Source: Gaiellasilicea sp963784895
Lineage (GTDB): Bacteria > Actinomycetota > Thermoleophilia > Gaiellales > Gaiellaceae
Reading direction: 5' to 3'
Assembly: GCA_963784895.1 (NCBI GenBank)
Contig: CAWATM010000001.1
Coordinates: 62,001-126,000, forward strand
Length of the DNA stretch: 64,000 nucleotides
The first letter of the stretch is position 1, and the number at the start of each line of letters is the position of its first letter. The notes beneath the pieces are model-generated. The model was not told the origin of the DNA. It ran no database searches and saw nothing but the letters and a program-made list of their open reading frames with translations. The position numbers and the translations under genes are program-made. Shown here one piece after another: positions 35,274-46,045 of the stretch.

Positions 35274-36731
35274 TCACGCCGGTGTGGGCTCCGCTTCACG
35301 GGCGGAAAGCGCCTGCTTCGCCTTCACGGCGAGCCACAGCTCCATCCGCTGCGCCGGGTCGTCCGGATGGCGCCCGGTCTGCTTGCGCAGCTGCTCCATC
35401 CGGTAGCGGAGCGTGTGCCGGTGGACGCCGAGCCGGTCGGCCGCCTCGCTCCAGCGACAGCCGCTGTCGAGCAGCGCCGCCAGCGACTCCAGCAGCCACG
35501 TGTTGTCGGCCGCGGGCCCGAGGACGCGGGCGATGAACGCCTCCAGCGCGGCGCCGGGGAGGCTCAGCAAGAGCTCGAGCGCGCCGAGATCCTGGTAGGA
35601 GGCGACCGGGCCGGCGACCGCGTCGAGTGCGGCGCGCGCTTCGAGCAGGCTGCGGCCGAGGCCGGCGCCCGAGGCGGGACGGCCCACGCCGACCCGCGTC
35701 CCCGGCGCAACCTCGACGAGCTCACGTGCGATCGCGAGCGCGTCGTCCTCGAAGTCGGTCGCGACGAGGAACGCGGCTCGGTCGCGCCGTGAGGCGGAGA
35801 GATAGCGGGCGCCGCGCGAGTCGAGCACTCGTGCTGCTGTGGCGCGGACCTCGTCTCCCGGCGCCGAGCTGTCCGCGACCGCGAGCAGCGCCGCGTAGCG
35901 GCTCTGGGGGTCGAGTCCGAAGGCGGCGATCCGGCGCGAGATCTCGCGCTCGTCGAGCCGGTCGTGCTCGAGGTCCTCCAGCAGGTCGCCGGCGAGGCGC
36001 AGCTCCGCAGCAGAGACGGCATGGCGCCGGGAGAGCTCGAACGCGAGCGCCGACTGGCCGTGGTGGAGGACGAGGCGGTCGTACTCCGAGAGCTCGTCGC
36101 GCGCCTTGCCGGCGCGGAGCGACCAGGTCTCGCCGTCGGCGACCACCGGCAGCTCCAGCACGTGCTGGCAGCCGTCGAGACGCGCGCCGTGGCGATCGCC
36201 GACGACGCGGCCCGCCTCGTCGACGAGGGCGAGCGCGCAGCCGACGTGGTCGCCGAGGATCGCCAGCAGCGCGGGCGCACCCTGGCCCTGGAGGACGGAG
36301 ACGGCGAGCCGCTCGTGCACCTCCAGTGCGCGCTCCAGGCGAGCGAGCTGCGCGTTTGCAAGCCGCGACGCGATCGCCTTCGTCAGCGCGATGAACGGCA
36401 CCGCGTAGGGGACGGTGACGAGCGGGAAGTCGAGCCGCTCCGCCTCGTCGGCGAGTGCCGCGGGCGGCTCGGCCCAGCCGAAGCCGATCCCGAACGCGAG
36501 CCCGGCGAGGCCGTGGCCGGCGAGTCGGCGCACGTACTCGCGCTGCGGCCGCGAGAGCGCGCCGACACCCAGGCCGGTCGTGATCAGGAGCTCGCCGCCC
36601 TCGAGCCACTGCGTCGGGTCGGGCAGCTCCGAGACATGCACCCAGCGGATCGGGTTGCCGGCGCCGCCGGCGCCCGCGGCGAGCTCGAGCCCGAGGCCCG
36701 GCAGATTCGCGATCTCACGGACAGTCAGCAT
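35274..36731 (-). CDS. PucR family transcriptional regulator
   Basis: 485-residue regulator. The N-terminal PucR domain (about 1-120) includes WVHVSELPDPTQWLEGGELL. A GGDEF-like middle domain (about 265-390) follows. The C-terminal HTH_30 is recognised by SLAALLDSGCRWSEAADRLG and VHRHTLRYRMEQL. Such proteins control purine, amino acid or polyamine catabolism. It is divergent from gabT-potADBC, which it probably regulates. ATG 36731; 189 bp separate it from gabT. Confidence 0.9.
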   Translation of the reverse strand: MLTVREIANLPGLGLELAAGAGGAGNPIRWVHVSELPDPTQWLEGGELLITTGLGVGALSRPQREYVRRLAGHGLAGLAFGIGFGWAEPPAALADEAERLDFPLVTVPYAVPFIALTKAIASRLANAQLARLERALEVHERLAVSVLQGQGAPALLAILGDHVGCALALVDEAGRVVGDRHGARLDGCQHVLELPVVADGETWSLRAGKARDELSEYDRLVLHHGQSALAFELSRRHAVSAAELRLAGDLLEDLEHDRLDEREISRRIAAFGLDPQSRYAALLAVADSSAPGDEVRATAARVLDSRGARYLSASRRDRAAFLVATDFEDDALAIARELVEVAPGTRVGVGRPASGAGLGRSLLEARAALDAVAGPVASYQDLGALELLLSLPGAALEAFIARVLGPAADNTWLLESLAALLDSGCRWSEAADRLGVHRHTLRYRMEQLRKQTGRHPDDPAQRMELWLAVKAKQALSAREAEPTPA

Positions 36732-36833
36732 CGTCGGAGCGGTGGCGCTTGGACGCCTTGGCCAAGACGCTACTCCTCGATCACCGGACGAGGCAAGTAG
36801 TTGCGCGAGAGAGGGACGCGGCGCGAGTGCGAT

Positions 36834-36853
36834 TTTCGGACACCGTGTCGAAA
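36834..36853. promoter_or_regulatory. Candidate operator in the pucR-gabT gap
   Basis: Inverted repeat TTTCG-G-ACAC-C-GTGTCGAAA: two 9-bp arms with one bulged G around a central C. It lies 68 nt upstream of the gabT start. It is the only clear dyad in the 189-bp divergent region, so it is a natural candidate for PucR or another regulator. Confidence 0.4.
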
Positions 36854-36920
36854 GGAGAGGCGGCGCGGTACGACCCTCGGTCCATTGCGCTCGCTCGTCG
36901 CGGCGCGAGAGAATCGCCGC

Positions 36921-38175
36921 GTGTCTCTCCGGGAGCGCACGGCCTCAGACGGCGTCCTCGAGGCGCGGGAGCGTTACGTCGCGCGCGGGGTGGCGACCCC
37001 TCGCCTCGTCGTCGCCCGCGCCGAGGGCGCGCACGTCGAGGCGGTCGACGGCACCGTCTATCTCGACTTCGCGGGTGGGATCGCCTGCCAGAACACGGGC
37101 CACGGCTTCGCGCCGGTCGTCGCCGCGATCCACGAGCAGGTCGACCGCTTCCTGCACCAGTGCTTCATGGTCGGCACCTACGAGCCGTACGTCGAGCTCT
37201 GCCGCCGGCTTGCCGAGCACTCGCCCTGCACCGGTGCGAGCAAGTCGATCCTCGTCAACAGCGGCGCGGAGGCGATCGAGAACGCGGTCAAGATCGCGCG
37301 GGCAGCGACCGGCCGCCCCGCGGTCATCGTCTTCGAGAACGGCTTCCACGGCCGCACGCTCCTGACGATGGCGATGACGAGCAAGGTGCGCCCGTACAAG
37401 GCCGGCTTCGGCCCGTTTCCGGGCGAGATCTACCGCGCCACCGCGCCCTACCCCTATCGGGGCGTCGACACCGAGGCGGCGATCGCCTCGCTCGAGCACC
37501 TGTTCAAGAGCGACGTCGAGGCGGAGACGGTCGCGTGCGTGGTGCTCGAGACGGTGCAGGGCGAGGGCGGCTTCATCCCGATGCCCGGCGACTACCTCGC
37601 CCGGCTGCGCGAGCTCTGCGACCGGCACGGGATCCTCTTCGTCGCCGACGAGGTGCAGTCGGGCGTCGGGCGAACGGGCCCGATGTGGGCGATCGAGTGG
37701 AGCGGCGTTGCGCCCGATCTGCTCGTCTCGGGCAAGTCGCTCGGCGGCGGCCTTCCGCTCGCGGCGGTGACGGGCCGCGCCGACGTGATGGACGCGCCCG
37801 GGCCCGGCGGTCTCGGCGGCACGTTCGGCGGCAACCCGGTTGCCTGCGCGGCGGCAGCCGTCGTCCTCGACACTGTCGCGGCGCCCGAGTTCCGCGCCCG
37901 CGCCGACGAGCTGGGGAAGACGCTGCGCGAGCGGCTCGACGAGCTCGCCGCTCGCCACGAGGCGATCGGGGAGGTGCGCGGGCTCGGGCCGATGCTCGCG
38001 CTCGAGCTGCGCGAGCAGAGCCCGGAGCTCGCCCAGACGATCACCGCCGGAGCGTTCGAGCGCGGGCTGCTCCTGCTCTCGTGCGGCCTCTACGGCAACG
38101 TCCTACGGCTGCTGCCACCGCTGACCGTCACCGACGACGAGCTCGAGCGCGGGCTGACGCTTCTGGGGGAGTCGC

Positions 38176-38192
<17 letters not shown>
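36921..38192 (+). CDS. gabT: Class III PLP aminotransferase, 4-aminobutyrate type
   Basis: 423-residue PLP enzyme, probably transferring the omega-amino group of GABA or a related amine to 2-oxoglutarate. Motifs: VNSGAEAIENAVKIARAATG (phosphate binding), FHGRTLLTMAMTSK, VADEVQSGVGRTG (Asp contacting the PLP ring), and SGKSLGGGLPLAAVTGR with the Schiff-base Lys. GTG 36921 gives the normal family length; the frame is open to 36801 without homology. It overlaps potA by 17 nt, tying transamination to amine import. Confidence 0.9.
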
Positions 38193-39209
<1,017 letters not shown>

Positions 39210-39213
<4 letters not shown>

Positions 39214-40433
39214 GGAAACAGAGAATGGGACGCTGGGCGGCGGCACTGCTCGCCACCGGCGTGTTGTGCGTCGTGGCCGCGGGCTGCGGCGGCGACGACG
39301 ATGACGAGGCGGGCGGTGCCGGGACGACGGCCGCCGAGACGACCGGCGGGACGCCGGAGGGCATGCTCGAATCACTCGGCGAGGGCGAGGGCCAGGTCAA
39401 CCTGATCGCCTGGGCCGGCTACGTCGAGGACGGCACGACCGATCCGAAGGTCGACTGGGTGACGGACTTCGAGGAGGAGACGGGCTGCCAGGTCAACGTC
39501 AAGACCGGCAACACCTCGGACGAGATGGTGACGCTGATGCGCACCGGCCAGTACGACGGCGTCTCGGCCTCGGGCGACGCGAGCCTGCGCCTGATCGCGG
39601 CCGGCGACGTCGCACCCGTCAACCTCGACCTGATCGAGAACTACGCGAACGTGTTCGAGGGGCTGAAGAACCAGCCGCACAACACGGTCGACGGCGTTCC
39701 CTACGGCGTGCCGCACGGCCGCGGTGCGAACCTGCTCCAGTACCGCACGGACATCGTCAAGCCGGCGCCCGACTCCTGGAGCGTCGTCTGGGACGCGAAC
39801 TCGCCCTACAAGGGCAAGGTGACGGCGTACGACAGCCCGATCTACATCGCTGACGCGGCCGTCTACCTGATGGCGACGCAGCCCGATCTCGGGATCGAGG
39901 ATCCGTACGAGCTCGACCAGGAGCAGTTCGACGCGGCAGTAGAGCTGCTGAAGACGCAGCGCACGATCATCGGCGAGTACTGGTCGGACTACACGAAGCA
40001 GATCGCGGCCTTCACCGGCGGCGAGAGCGTGGTCGGGACGACCTGGCAGGTGATCACGAACGTGCTCGAGGCCGAGAAGGTGCCGATCGCGGCCGTGCTG
40101 CCGAAGGAGGGCTCGACCGGGTGGTCCGACACCTGGATGATCTCGTCCGAGGCCAAGAACCCGAACTGCATGTACCTGTGGATGAACCACATCATCTCGC
40201 CGGCGGCGAACGCGGCCGCGACAGAGTACTTCGGCGAGGCTCCGTCCTCGAAGGAGGCGTGCGCCGAGACCGCCAATCCGGATCACTGCACGATCTTCCA
40301 CGCGGACGACGAGGAGTACTTCGAGCAGATCTACTACTGGAAGACGCCGCAGGCCGACTGTGGCGACTCCCGTGGCCAGGTCTGCAAGGACTACTCGGAA
40401 TGGACGCAGGCCTGGACCGAGATCAAGGGGTAG
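39210..40433 (+). CDS. potD: Polyamine-type ABC transporter, substrate-binding lipoprotein
   Basis: 407-residue exported protein. Lipoprotein signal with lipobox VAAGC (about residues 23-27), then an Asp/Gly/Thr-rich linker. The PotD-type fold has LIAWAGYVEDG, VDWVTDFEEETGCQVNVKTG and VNLDLIENYANVFEGL. Four Cys near the C-terminus may form disulfides. ATG 39210 overlaps the potA stop and has GGAGG 9 nt upstream. Substrate probably putrescine, spermidine or GABA-like amines (inference from gabT). Confidence 0.92.
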
Positions 40434-40520
40434 GCGATCTCGGCCGGTGAGGGACTCGAGGCGCCGTCCAGGGAATCCCCCGGGCGGCGCCTCTCGACGT
40501 TCCTGTACCGCCGCCCGTGG

Positions 40521-41339
40521 TTGCGGGTCGGGCTGCTACTGACGCCGCCGCTGTCGTGGCTCCTGCTCGCCTACCTCGGCTCGCTGGCCGTCCTCTTCGT
40601 GGCGGCGTTCTGGCGGCTCGACCCGTTCACGTCGCAGGTCGTCCACGACTACGGCTTCCAGAACTTCCGCCAGCTTTGGGAGAGCGGCGTCTACCGGACG
40701 ATCACCGTCCGCACGATCGGGATCGCCCTCGCCGTGACGGCGACGGACATCCTGCTCGCCTTCCCGATCGCGTTCTACATGGCGAAGGTGGCGTCGCGGC
40801 GGACGCGGAACCTGCTCGTCGTCGCGATCCTCATGCCGCTCTGGGCGAGCTACCTGGTCAAGGTCTACGCCTGGCGGATCATCCTGCAGGAGAACGGAAT
40901 CCTGAACTGGGTGCTCGAGCCGTTCGGCCTCTCGGGTCCGGGGTTCGGGAACGTCGCCACGTGGCTGGTCTTCAGCTACCTCTGGCTGCCGTTCATGATC
41001 CTGCCGGTGTACGCGGGGCTGGAGCGGATCCCCGACTCGCTGCTCGAGGCGTCGGCCGACCTCGGCGGCAAGGGGCTGCGGACGCTCTGGCGGGTGGTGC
41101 TGCCGCTGGCGCTGCCGGCGATCGCCGCGGGATCGATCTTCACGTTCTCGCTGACGCTCGGCGACTACATCACGCCGCAGCTCGTCTCGAGCACACAGTT
41201 CATCGGTAACGTCGTCTACGCCAACGTCGGTGTCGCAAACAACCTTCCGTTCGCGGCCGCATTCGCGACCGTGCCAGTCGTCGTCATGGTCGTCTACCTC
41301 CTGCTGGCGCGGCGCGTCGGAGCGTTCGACAACCTGTGA
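40521..41339 (+). CDS. potB: Polyamine-type ABC transporter permease (PotB/HtrI type)
   Basis: 272-residue inner-membrane permease with about six helices. The EAA loop is SLLEASADLGGKGLRTLWRV. TTG 40521 is the first standard start, but it has no Shine-Dalgarno and begins just before helix 1. The frame stays open back to the potD stop with a plausible N-terminus (RRLSTFLYRRPW), and AAGGGG 6 nt upstream of ATC 40437 hints at a non-standard start there. It overlaps potC by 4 nt. Confidence 0.88.
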   Translation: MRVGLLLTPPLSWLLLAYLGSLAVLFVAAFWRLDPFTSQVVHDYGFQNFRQLWESGVYRTITVRTIGIALAVTATDILLAFPIAFYMAKVASRRTRNLLVVAILMPLWASYLVKVYAWRIILQENGILNWVLEPFGLSGPGFGNVATWLVFSYLWLPFMILPVYAGLERIPDSLLEASADLGGKGLRTLWRVVLPLALPAIAAGSIFTFSLTLGDYITPQLVSSTQFIGNVVYANVGVANNLPFAAAFATVPVVVMVVYLLLARRVGAFDNL

Positions 41340-42151
41340 CGTCGCGCGCCGGAGCCTGGGTCTTGCGCGGGCTGACGGGGTTGACGCTCGCGTTCGTCTA
41401 TCTGCCGCTGCTCGTGATCTTCCTCTACGCGTTTAACGACCGGCGCTCGCTCGTGTGGCCGATCGAGGGGCTGACGGCGAAGTGGTTCGGCCGCGCGATC
41501 GACAACCCCGGCGTGCGCGACGCGCTGCTCGTCTCGGTGAAGGCCGCGCTCGGCGCGACGCTGATCGCGCTCGTCCTCGGATCGCTCGCGGCGATGGCGG
41601 TGGCGCGGTACCGCTTCTTCGGGCGCGACGCAATCTCGTTCCTCGTCATTCTCCCGCTCGCGCTCCCCGGGATCGTGACGGGGATGGCGCTGAACGCGGC
41701 CTTCCGCAACCTGCCGGAGCCGTTCGGGGTCGACCTGGGGCTCTTCACGATCATGGTCGGGCACGCGACCTTCTGCATCGTCGTCGTCTACAACAACGTC
41801 GTCGCCCGGCTGCGCCGGACGCAGGGCTCGCTGGAGGAGGCGTCGGCAGATCTGGGCGCGGACGCCTGGCAGACGTTCCGCTTCGTCACCTTCCCTCAGC
41901 TGAAGACGGCGTTGCTCGCGGGCGGGCTGCTCGCGTTCGCGCTCTCGTTCGACGAGGTGATCGTGACCACGTTCACCGCCGGCCCCGACCAGACGCTCCC
42001 GATCTGGATCCTGAACAACCTCTCGCGGCCGAACCAGCTGCCGATCGTCAACGTCGTCGCCGTCTTCGTGATCCTGCTCTCGATGATCCCGGTCTACTTC
42101 GCCGCGAAGCTCGCGGGCGAGTCCGCCGGCGGCGTCCGCGGCGGCCGCTGA
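41336..42151 (+). CDS. potC: Polyamine-type ABC transporter permease (PotC type)
   Basis: 271-residue permease with about six helices. EAA loop SLEEASADLGADAWQTFRFV; ALSFDEVIVTTFTAG is typical of PotC. GTG 41336 overlaps the potB stop as GTGA. It completes the A-D-B-C importer. It converges on the minus-strand signalling operon; the 24-bp gap and the palindrome CCGGCCTAGGCCGG (42171-42184) straddle the opposing stop. Confidence 0.92.
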   Translation: MTSRAGAWVLRGLTGLTLAFVYLPLLVIFLYAFNDRRSLVWPIEGLTAKWFGRAIDNPGVRDALLVSVKAALGATLIALVLGSLAAMAVARYRFFGRDAISFLVILPLALPGIVTGMALNAAFRNLPEPFGVDLGLFTIMVGHATFCIVVVYNNVVARLRRTQGSLEEASADLGADAWQTFRFVTFPQLKTALLAGGLLAFALSFDEVIVTTFTAGPDQTLPIWILNNLSRPNQLPIVNVVAVFVILLSMIPVYFAAKLAGESAGGVRGGR

Positions 42152-42175
42152 CCCGTCGCGAGTGCGAGGACCGGC

Positions 42176-44515
42176 CTAGGCCGGCCGGCGGTCGCCTGAG
42201 GCGGGCAGCTCGACGAAGAACGTCGAGCCCTGTCCGGGCTTCGACTCGACCCAGATCTTCCCGTCCATCCGCCGCACGAGCTCGCGGCAGATGTAGAGGC
42301 CGAGGCCGGTGCCGCCGATGCCGCGCGTCATGTCCGGATCGAGCCGGTAGAACTTCTCGAAGATCCGCCGGTGCTCGGATGCGGGGATCCCGAGCCCGGC
42401 GTCGGCGACCGTGAACCGGATCGCACCGTCGCCGTTCGCGACCGAGAGCGTCACGGGGCCACCAGCGGGCGAGTACTTGATCGCGTTGTCGACGAGGTTG
42501 ACGAGCACCTGGTACAGCTGGCCGGGATCGGCGACCACGCTCGGCATCCCTTCCGCGGCCTCCAGCTCGAGCACGATCGACTCCGGCAGATGCGTGCGTG
42601 CCGACTCGACGACCGACGTCGCCAGCTGCGCCGGGTCGCACTGTTCGACGGTCACCGGCAGCTGGTCGGCGTCGAGCCGCCCGGCAACGAGGAGGTCGTT
42701 GACGATCGTGCCGAGCCGGTCCGACTCGGACGCGATCACGCCGAGCAGCTGGTCGTGGATCTGCGGATCGAGATCGATGTCGGTGCGCCTGATCGTCTGC
42801 GCCGAGCCGTAGATCGCGGCCAGCGGCGTGCGCAGCTCGTGGGAGACCGTCGCGACGAAGTCGGCCTTCATCTCCTCGAGCGCCCGTTCCTCGGTCAGGT
42901 CGCGGAACGCATAGACGGTCCCTTCCTCGAAGCCGACGCCGGACCCGGAGATCCAGAGCTCGCGACCGCCGAACTCGACCGGGACCGTCTCGGCGCGCAC
43001 GGGCTCGCCCGGCTTGCTCGCGACGGGGATCCGCGGCGCCAGCTCCTGCCAGCGGTGGACGACATCCTCGATCTTCCGGCCGAGCGTGTCCGCTTCCGCG
43101 ATGCCCGTGATCGTCGTCGCGGCGGTGTTCCAGAGCCGGATCACGCCGTCCGTGTCAACGAGGACGACGCCGTCGCCGACGGCCTCGAGCGCGCGCGCCG
43201 CCCGGCTGCGCCGCTCCGACTCCGCGTACAGGCGCGCGTTGTCGATCGCCGAGGCCGCGTGTCGGGCGAGCTCCTGGGCGAGCGCAGCGTCCTCCTCGAC
43301 GTAGACGCGGCCCGACTCCGCTGTGACGAGCGTGACCGAGCCGAACACCTCGCCGCGGGCTGTGAGCGGCACGGTCACATACGAGCGGGGCGCGAGCGCG
43401 CGCGCGATCTCGAGCTGAGCCTCGTCGAAGCGGAACGCCGCCAGCGCGCGCTCGTCGATCTCCTGCACGAGCACAGGCTCGGTCGTCCGCGTCGCGACGG
43501 CCACGGCGGAGAGCATCGGCTCCTCGAGCTCCCGGGCCAGCGCCAGCTTGAGCGGGTCGGCGTGCTCGAGCGCGAGCCGCTGGAGCTTGCCGTCGACGAA
43601 GATGTCGACCGCGCACCAGTCGGCCACGCGCGGGACCGCGAGCCGGGCGACGTCGGCGAGCGTCTGCTCGTAGTCGAGCGAGCTGCCGAGCACCCAGCCG
43701 GCTTCGGCGAGGAACGCTTGCCGTTCCTCGGCCAGCTTCCGGTCTTCGATGTCGGTCGATGCTCCGACCCAGCCGTCGGCGGTCGGCGACGCACGGCCGA
43801 GGAACCAGCGATACGACCCGTCGGCCATCCTGATCCGGTACTCGGTGTCGAGCGGTGTGCGCAACCGACGGGCCTCCTCCCAGTCGGCACCCACCGCGGG
43901 CACGTCGTCGGGATGGACGAAGTCCTGCCATACCGCCGGCTCGTCGCGCGGCAGTCCGGTCAGCTCGTACCAGCGCTCGTTCCGAAAGGTCACGGTGCCG
44001 TCGGCGTCGGCGGTCCAGACGATTTGCGGCACTGCGTCGGCGAGCGAGCGGTAGCGCACCTCGCTCTCGTACTCAGCCGCGGCGAGCTCCTGCTCGGCGA
44101 GGATCGCGTCACGCCGCCTGATCTCCATCGTCTTCTGCCACAGCTCGATGAAGACGGCGACCTTCGCGCGCAGGATCAGGGGTTCGAACGGCTTCATCAG
44201 ATAGTCGACCGCGCCCGCGCTGTAGCCGCGGAAGATGTGCTCGGCGTCCTTCGAGATCGCCGTCAGGAAGAGGATCGGAATGTGTTTCGTCCGCTCCCGC
44301 CGCTTGATCAGCTCGGCGGTCTGGAACCCGTCCATCCCCGGCATCTGGACGTCGAGCAGGATCGCGGCGAACTCCTCCTGCAGTAGGCGCCTCAGCGCCT
44401 CCTCGCCCGACGCCGCCCGGACGAGGTCGGCGTCGAGCGGCTCGAGGATCGCTTCCAGCGCAAGCAGGTTCTCGGGCCGGTCGTCCACGAGCAGCAGCTT
44501 GGCGCGGTTCGTCAC
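42176..44515 (-). CDS. REC-PAS-GAF-PAS sensor histidine kinase
   Basis: 779-residue cytoplasmic kinase. An N-terminal receiver (about 3-122: LLLVDDRPENLLALEAIL, phospho-Asp in AILLDVQMPGMDG, Lys in YLMKPFEP), then PAS (about 155-270), GAF (about 280-430) and PAS (about 445-540). HisKA has the phospho-His in VATVSHELRTPLAAIYG, and the HATPase has LVDNAIKYSP, VADAGLGIP and GGTGLGLYI. No membrane helix is seen. GTG 44515 overlaps the cheB stop as GTGA. The N-terminal receiver could take phosphate from the poly-HAMP kinase upstream, giving a relay within the operon (inference). Confidence 0.92.
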   Translation of the reverse strand: MTNRAKLLLVDDRPENLLALEAILEPLDADLVRAASGEEALRRLLQEEFAAILLDVQMPGMDGFQTAELIKRRERTKHIPILFLTAISKDAEHIFRGYSAGAVDYLMKPFEPLILRAKVAVFIELWQKTMEIRRRDAILAEQELAAAEYESEVRYRSLADAVPQIVWTADADGTVTFRNERWYELTGLPRDEPAVWQDFVHPDDVPAVGADWEEARRLRTPLDTEYRIRMADGSYRWFLGRASPTADGWVGASTDIEDRKLAEERQAFLAEAGWVLGSSLDYEQTLADVARLAVPRVADWCAVDIFVDGKLQRLALEHADPLKLALARELEEPMLSAVAVATRTTEPVLVQEIDERALAAFRFDEAQLEIARALAPRSYVTVPLTARGEVFGSVTLVTAESGRVYVEEDAALAQELARHAASAIDNARLYAESERRSRAARALEAVGDGVVLVDTDGVIRLWNTAATTITGIAEADTLGRKIEDVVHRWQELAPRIPVASKPGEPVRAETVPVEFGGRELWISGSGVGFEEGTVYAFRDLTEERALEEMKADFVATVSHELRTPLAAIYGSAQTIRRTDIDLDPQIHDQLLGVIASESDRLGTIVNDLLVAGRLDADQLPVTVEQCDPAQLATSVVESARTHLPESIVLELEAAEGMPSVVADPGQLYQVLVNLVDNAIKYSPAGGPVTLSVANGDGAIRFTVADAGLGIPASEHRRIFEKFYRLDPDMTRGIGGTGLGLYICRELVRRMDGKIWVESKPGQGSTFFVELPASGDRRPA

Positions 44516-45078
44516 GGGCAGCACAGCCCGTAGAGGAAGTGGGGGATCTCGCCGAGCGGCAGCACGGCGTCCGCGTCGACGGCGGCGAGCGCGGCGTCGG
44601 GCATCGCCCGTCGCTCTGCCGTCCGCGGGTCCTGGACGATCGAGACGCCGCCGCCCTGCTTGATCGACGCCAGACCGGCGGCGCCGTCCTCGTTCGCTCC
44701 CGTGAGCACGATCCCGATCGCGCGCTCACGGTAGGACTCGGCCACCGATTCGAAGAGGACGTCGATCGACGGCCGCGCGAACTGGACGCGGGCGTCGACC
44801 GAGAGCGCGAAGTGGTTCCCGTCGACCAGCAGGTGGTAGTCCGCGGGCGCGACGTAGACGCGACAGGGCTCGATCGTCTCCTTGTCGCCCGGCTCGGAGA
44901 CCGGCCGGCCGATGTGCCGCTGCAGGAGCGACTGGAGCATGCCCCGCTCCGACCCGGGCGAGCGATGCTGGGCGACGACGATCGCCTGGTCGAGCTCCCG
45001 CGGAATCCCCTCGAGCAACGTTCCCACCGCCTGCAGCCCTCCCCAGGACGCGCCGATCGCGATCACCTCGTAGCTCAT
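44512..45078 (-). CDS. cheB: CheB-type protein-glutamate methylesterase, catalytic domain only
   Basis: 188-residue methylesterase. Catalytic Ser in AIGASWGGLQAVG, His in VVAQHRSPGSERGM, Asp in IVLTGANEDGAAGL. The N-terminal receiver of standard CheB is absent, so activity is not gated by its own phosphorylation. ATG 45078 follows GGAG; the frame is open to 45141. It sits between cheR and a histidine kinase with no receptor, CheA or CheW gene nearby. Confidence 0.92.
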   Translation of the reverse strand: MSYEVIAIGASWGGLQAVGTLLEGIPRELDQAIVVAQHRSPGSERGMLQSLLQRHIGRPVSEPGDKETIEPCRVYVAPADYHLLVDGNHFALSVDARVQFARPSIDVLFESVAESYRERAIGIVLTGANEDGAAGLASIKQGGGVSIVQDPRTAERRAMPDAALAAVDADAVLPLGEIPHFLYGLCCP

Positions 45079-45157
45079 CGAGCACTCCATGGTGCTCCAT
45101 GAGCGGGGAGGGGGTGTGGGGAAACCGGGAGGTTCCGCCACACAAGGTGACGCGACC

Positions 45158-46000
45158 TCACTTCACCTTCCTGAAGAGACGCTCGTCGGCGTCGAGCTCG
45201 TCGAAGGACCGCTCGTGCGGTGAGAACCGGATCGTCTCCTTCTGGCCGAGCGCGAGGACTCCGAACATCGCCAGGCTGTCGTAGAAGAGCCCGTGCACGC
45301 GCTCCTGCAACGGCTGCGCGAAGTAGATCATCACGTTCCGGCACGTGATCACGTTGAACTCGTTGAAGGTCGCGTCCGAGACGAGGTTGTGCTGGGCGAA
45401 GACGACGCCGTCCGCGAGCTCGCGGGCGAAGCGGGCACCGTCGTAGCGGGCGACGTAGTACTCGGAGAACGAGCGGGCGCCGCCGGCGCGGATGTAGTTC
45501 TGGGTGTACTCCTGCATCTTGTCGAGCGGGAAGACGCCGAGCTTCGCCCGGTCGAGCACGGCCGCGTTGATGTCCGTCGCGTAGATCCGGACGCGGTCCG
45601 ACAGTCCCTCCTCGGCGAGGACGATCGCGAGCGAGTAGACCTCCTCGCCCGTCGAGCAGCCCGCGACCCAGAGCCGCGAGAACGGGTACGTGCGCAGCAG
45701 CGGCACGACCTTCTCGCGAAACGCGAGAAAGAACGAGGGGTCGCGGAACATGGCGGTGACGTTGATCGAGAGGTCGAGCAGCAGCCGCTCCATCACCGCG
45801 GGGTCGTGGAGGACCAGGTTCTGCAGGGCAGAGATCGTCTCCACCTTCTCTCCGTCCATGCGCCGGCGCAGCCGTCGCCGGAGCGATGCCGGCGCGTACT
45901 GGCGGAAGTCGAAGCCGTAGCGGCGGTGGATCCCCTCGAGCAGGAGCTCGATCTCGACTCGCTCGAGCTCGAGCTCCTCGGCTCTGTCGAGCTGGCTCAT
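45158..46000 (-). CDS. cheR: CheR-type protein-glutamate methyltransferase
   Basis: 280-residue SAM-dependent methyltransferase. The N-terminal helical domain is followed by SINVTAMFRDPSFF, SAM site LWVAGCSTGEEVYSLAIVLA, YATDINAAVLDRA and ITCRNVMIYF. The usual CheR beta-subdomain is present. The 45-nt gap after the poly-HAMP kinase stop and the CheB domain gene downstream suggest that CheR and CheB reversibly methylate a protein of this operon. Confidence 0.93.
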   Translation of the reverse strand: MSQLDRAEELELERVEIELLLEGIHRRYGFDFRQYAPASLRRRLRRRMDGEKVETISALQNLVLHDPAVMERLLLDLSINVTAMFRDPSFFLAFREKVVPLLRTYPFSRLWVAGCSTGEEVYSLAIVLAEEGLSDRVRIYATDINAAVLDRAKLGVFPLDKMQEYTQNYIRAGGARSFSEYYVARYDGARFARELADGVVFAQHNLVSDATFNEFNVITCRNVMIYFAQPLQERVHGLFYDSLAMFGVLALGQKETIRFSPHERSFDELDADERLFRKVK

Positions 46001-46045
46001 CTACAGGACCGGCCGGCGATCACCGCGTGCATCACCGGCCGGCCA

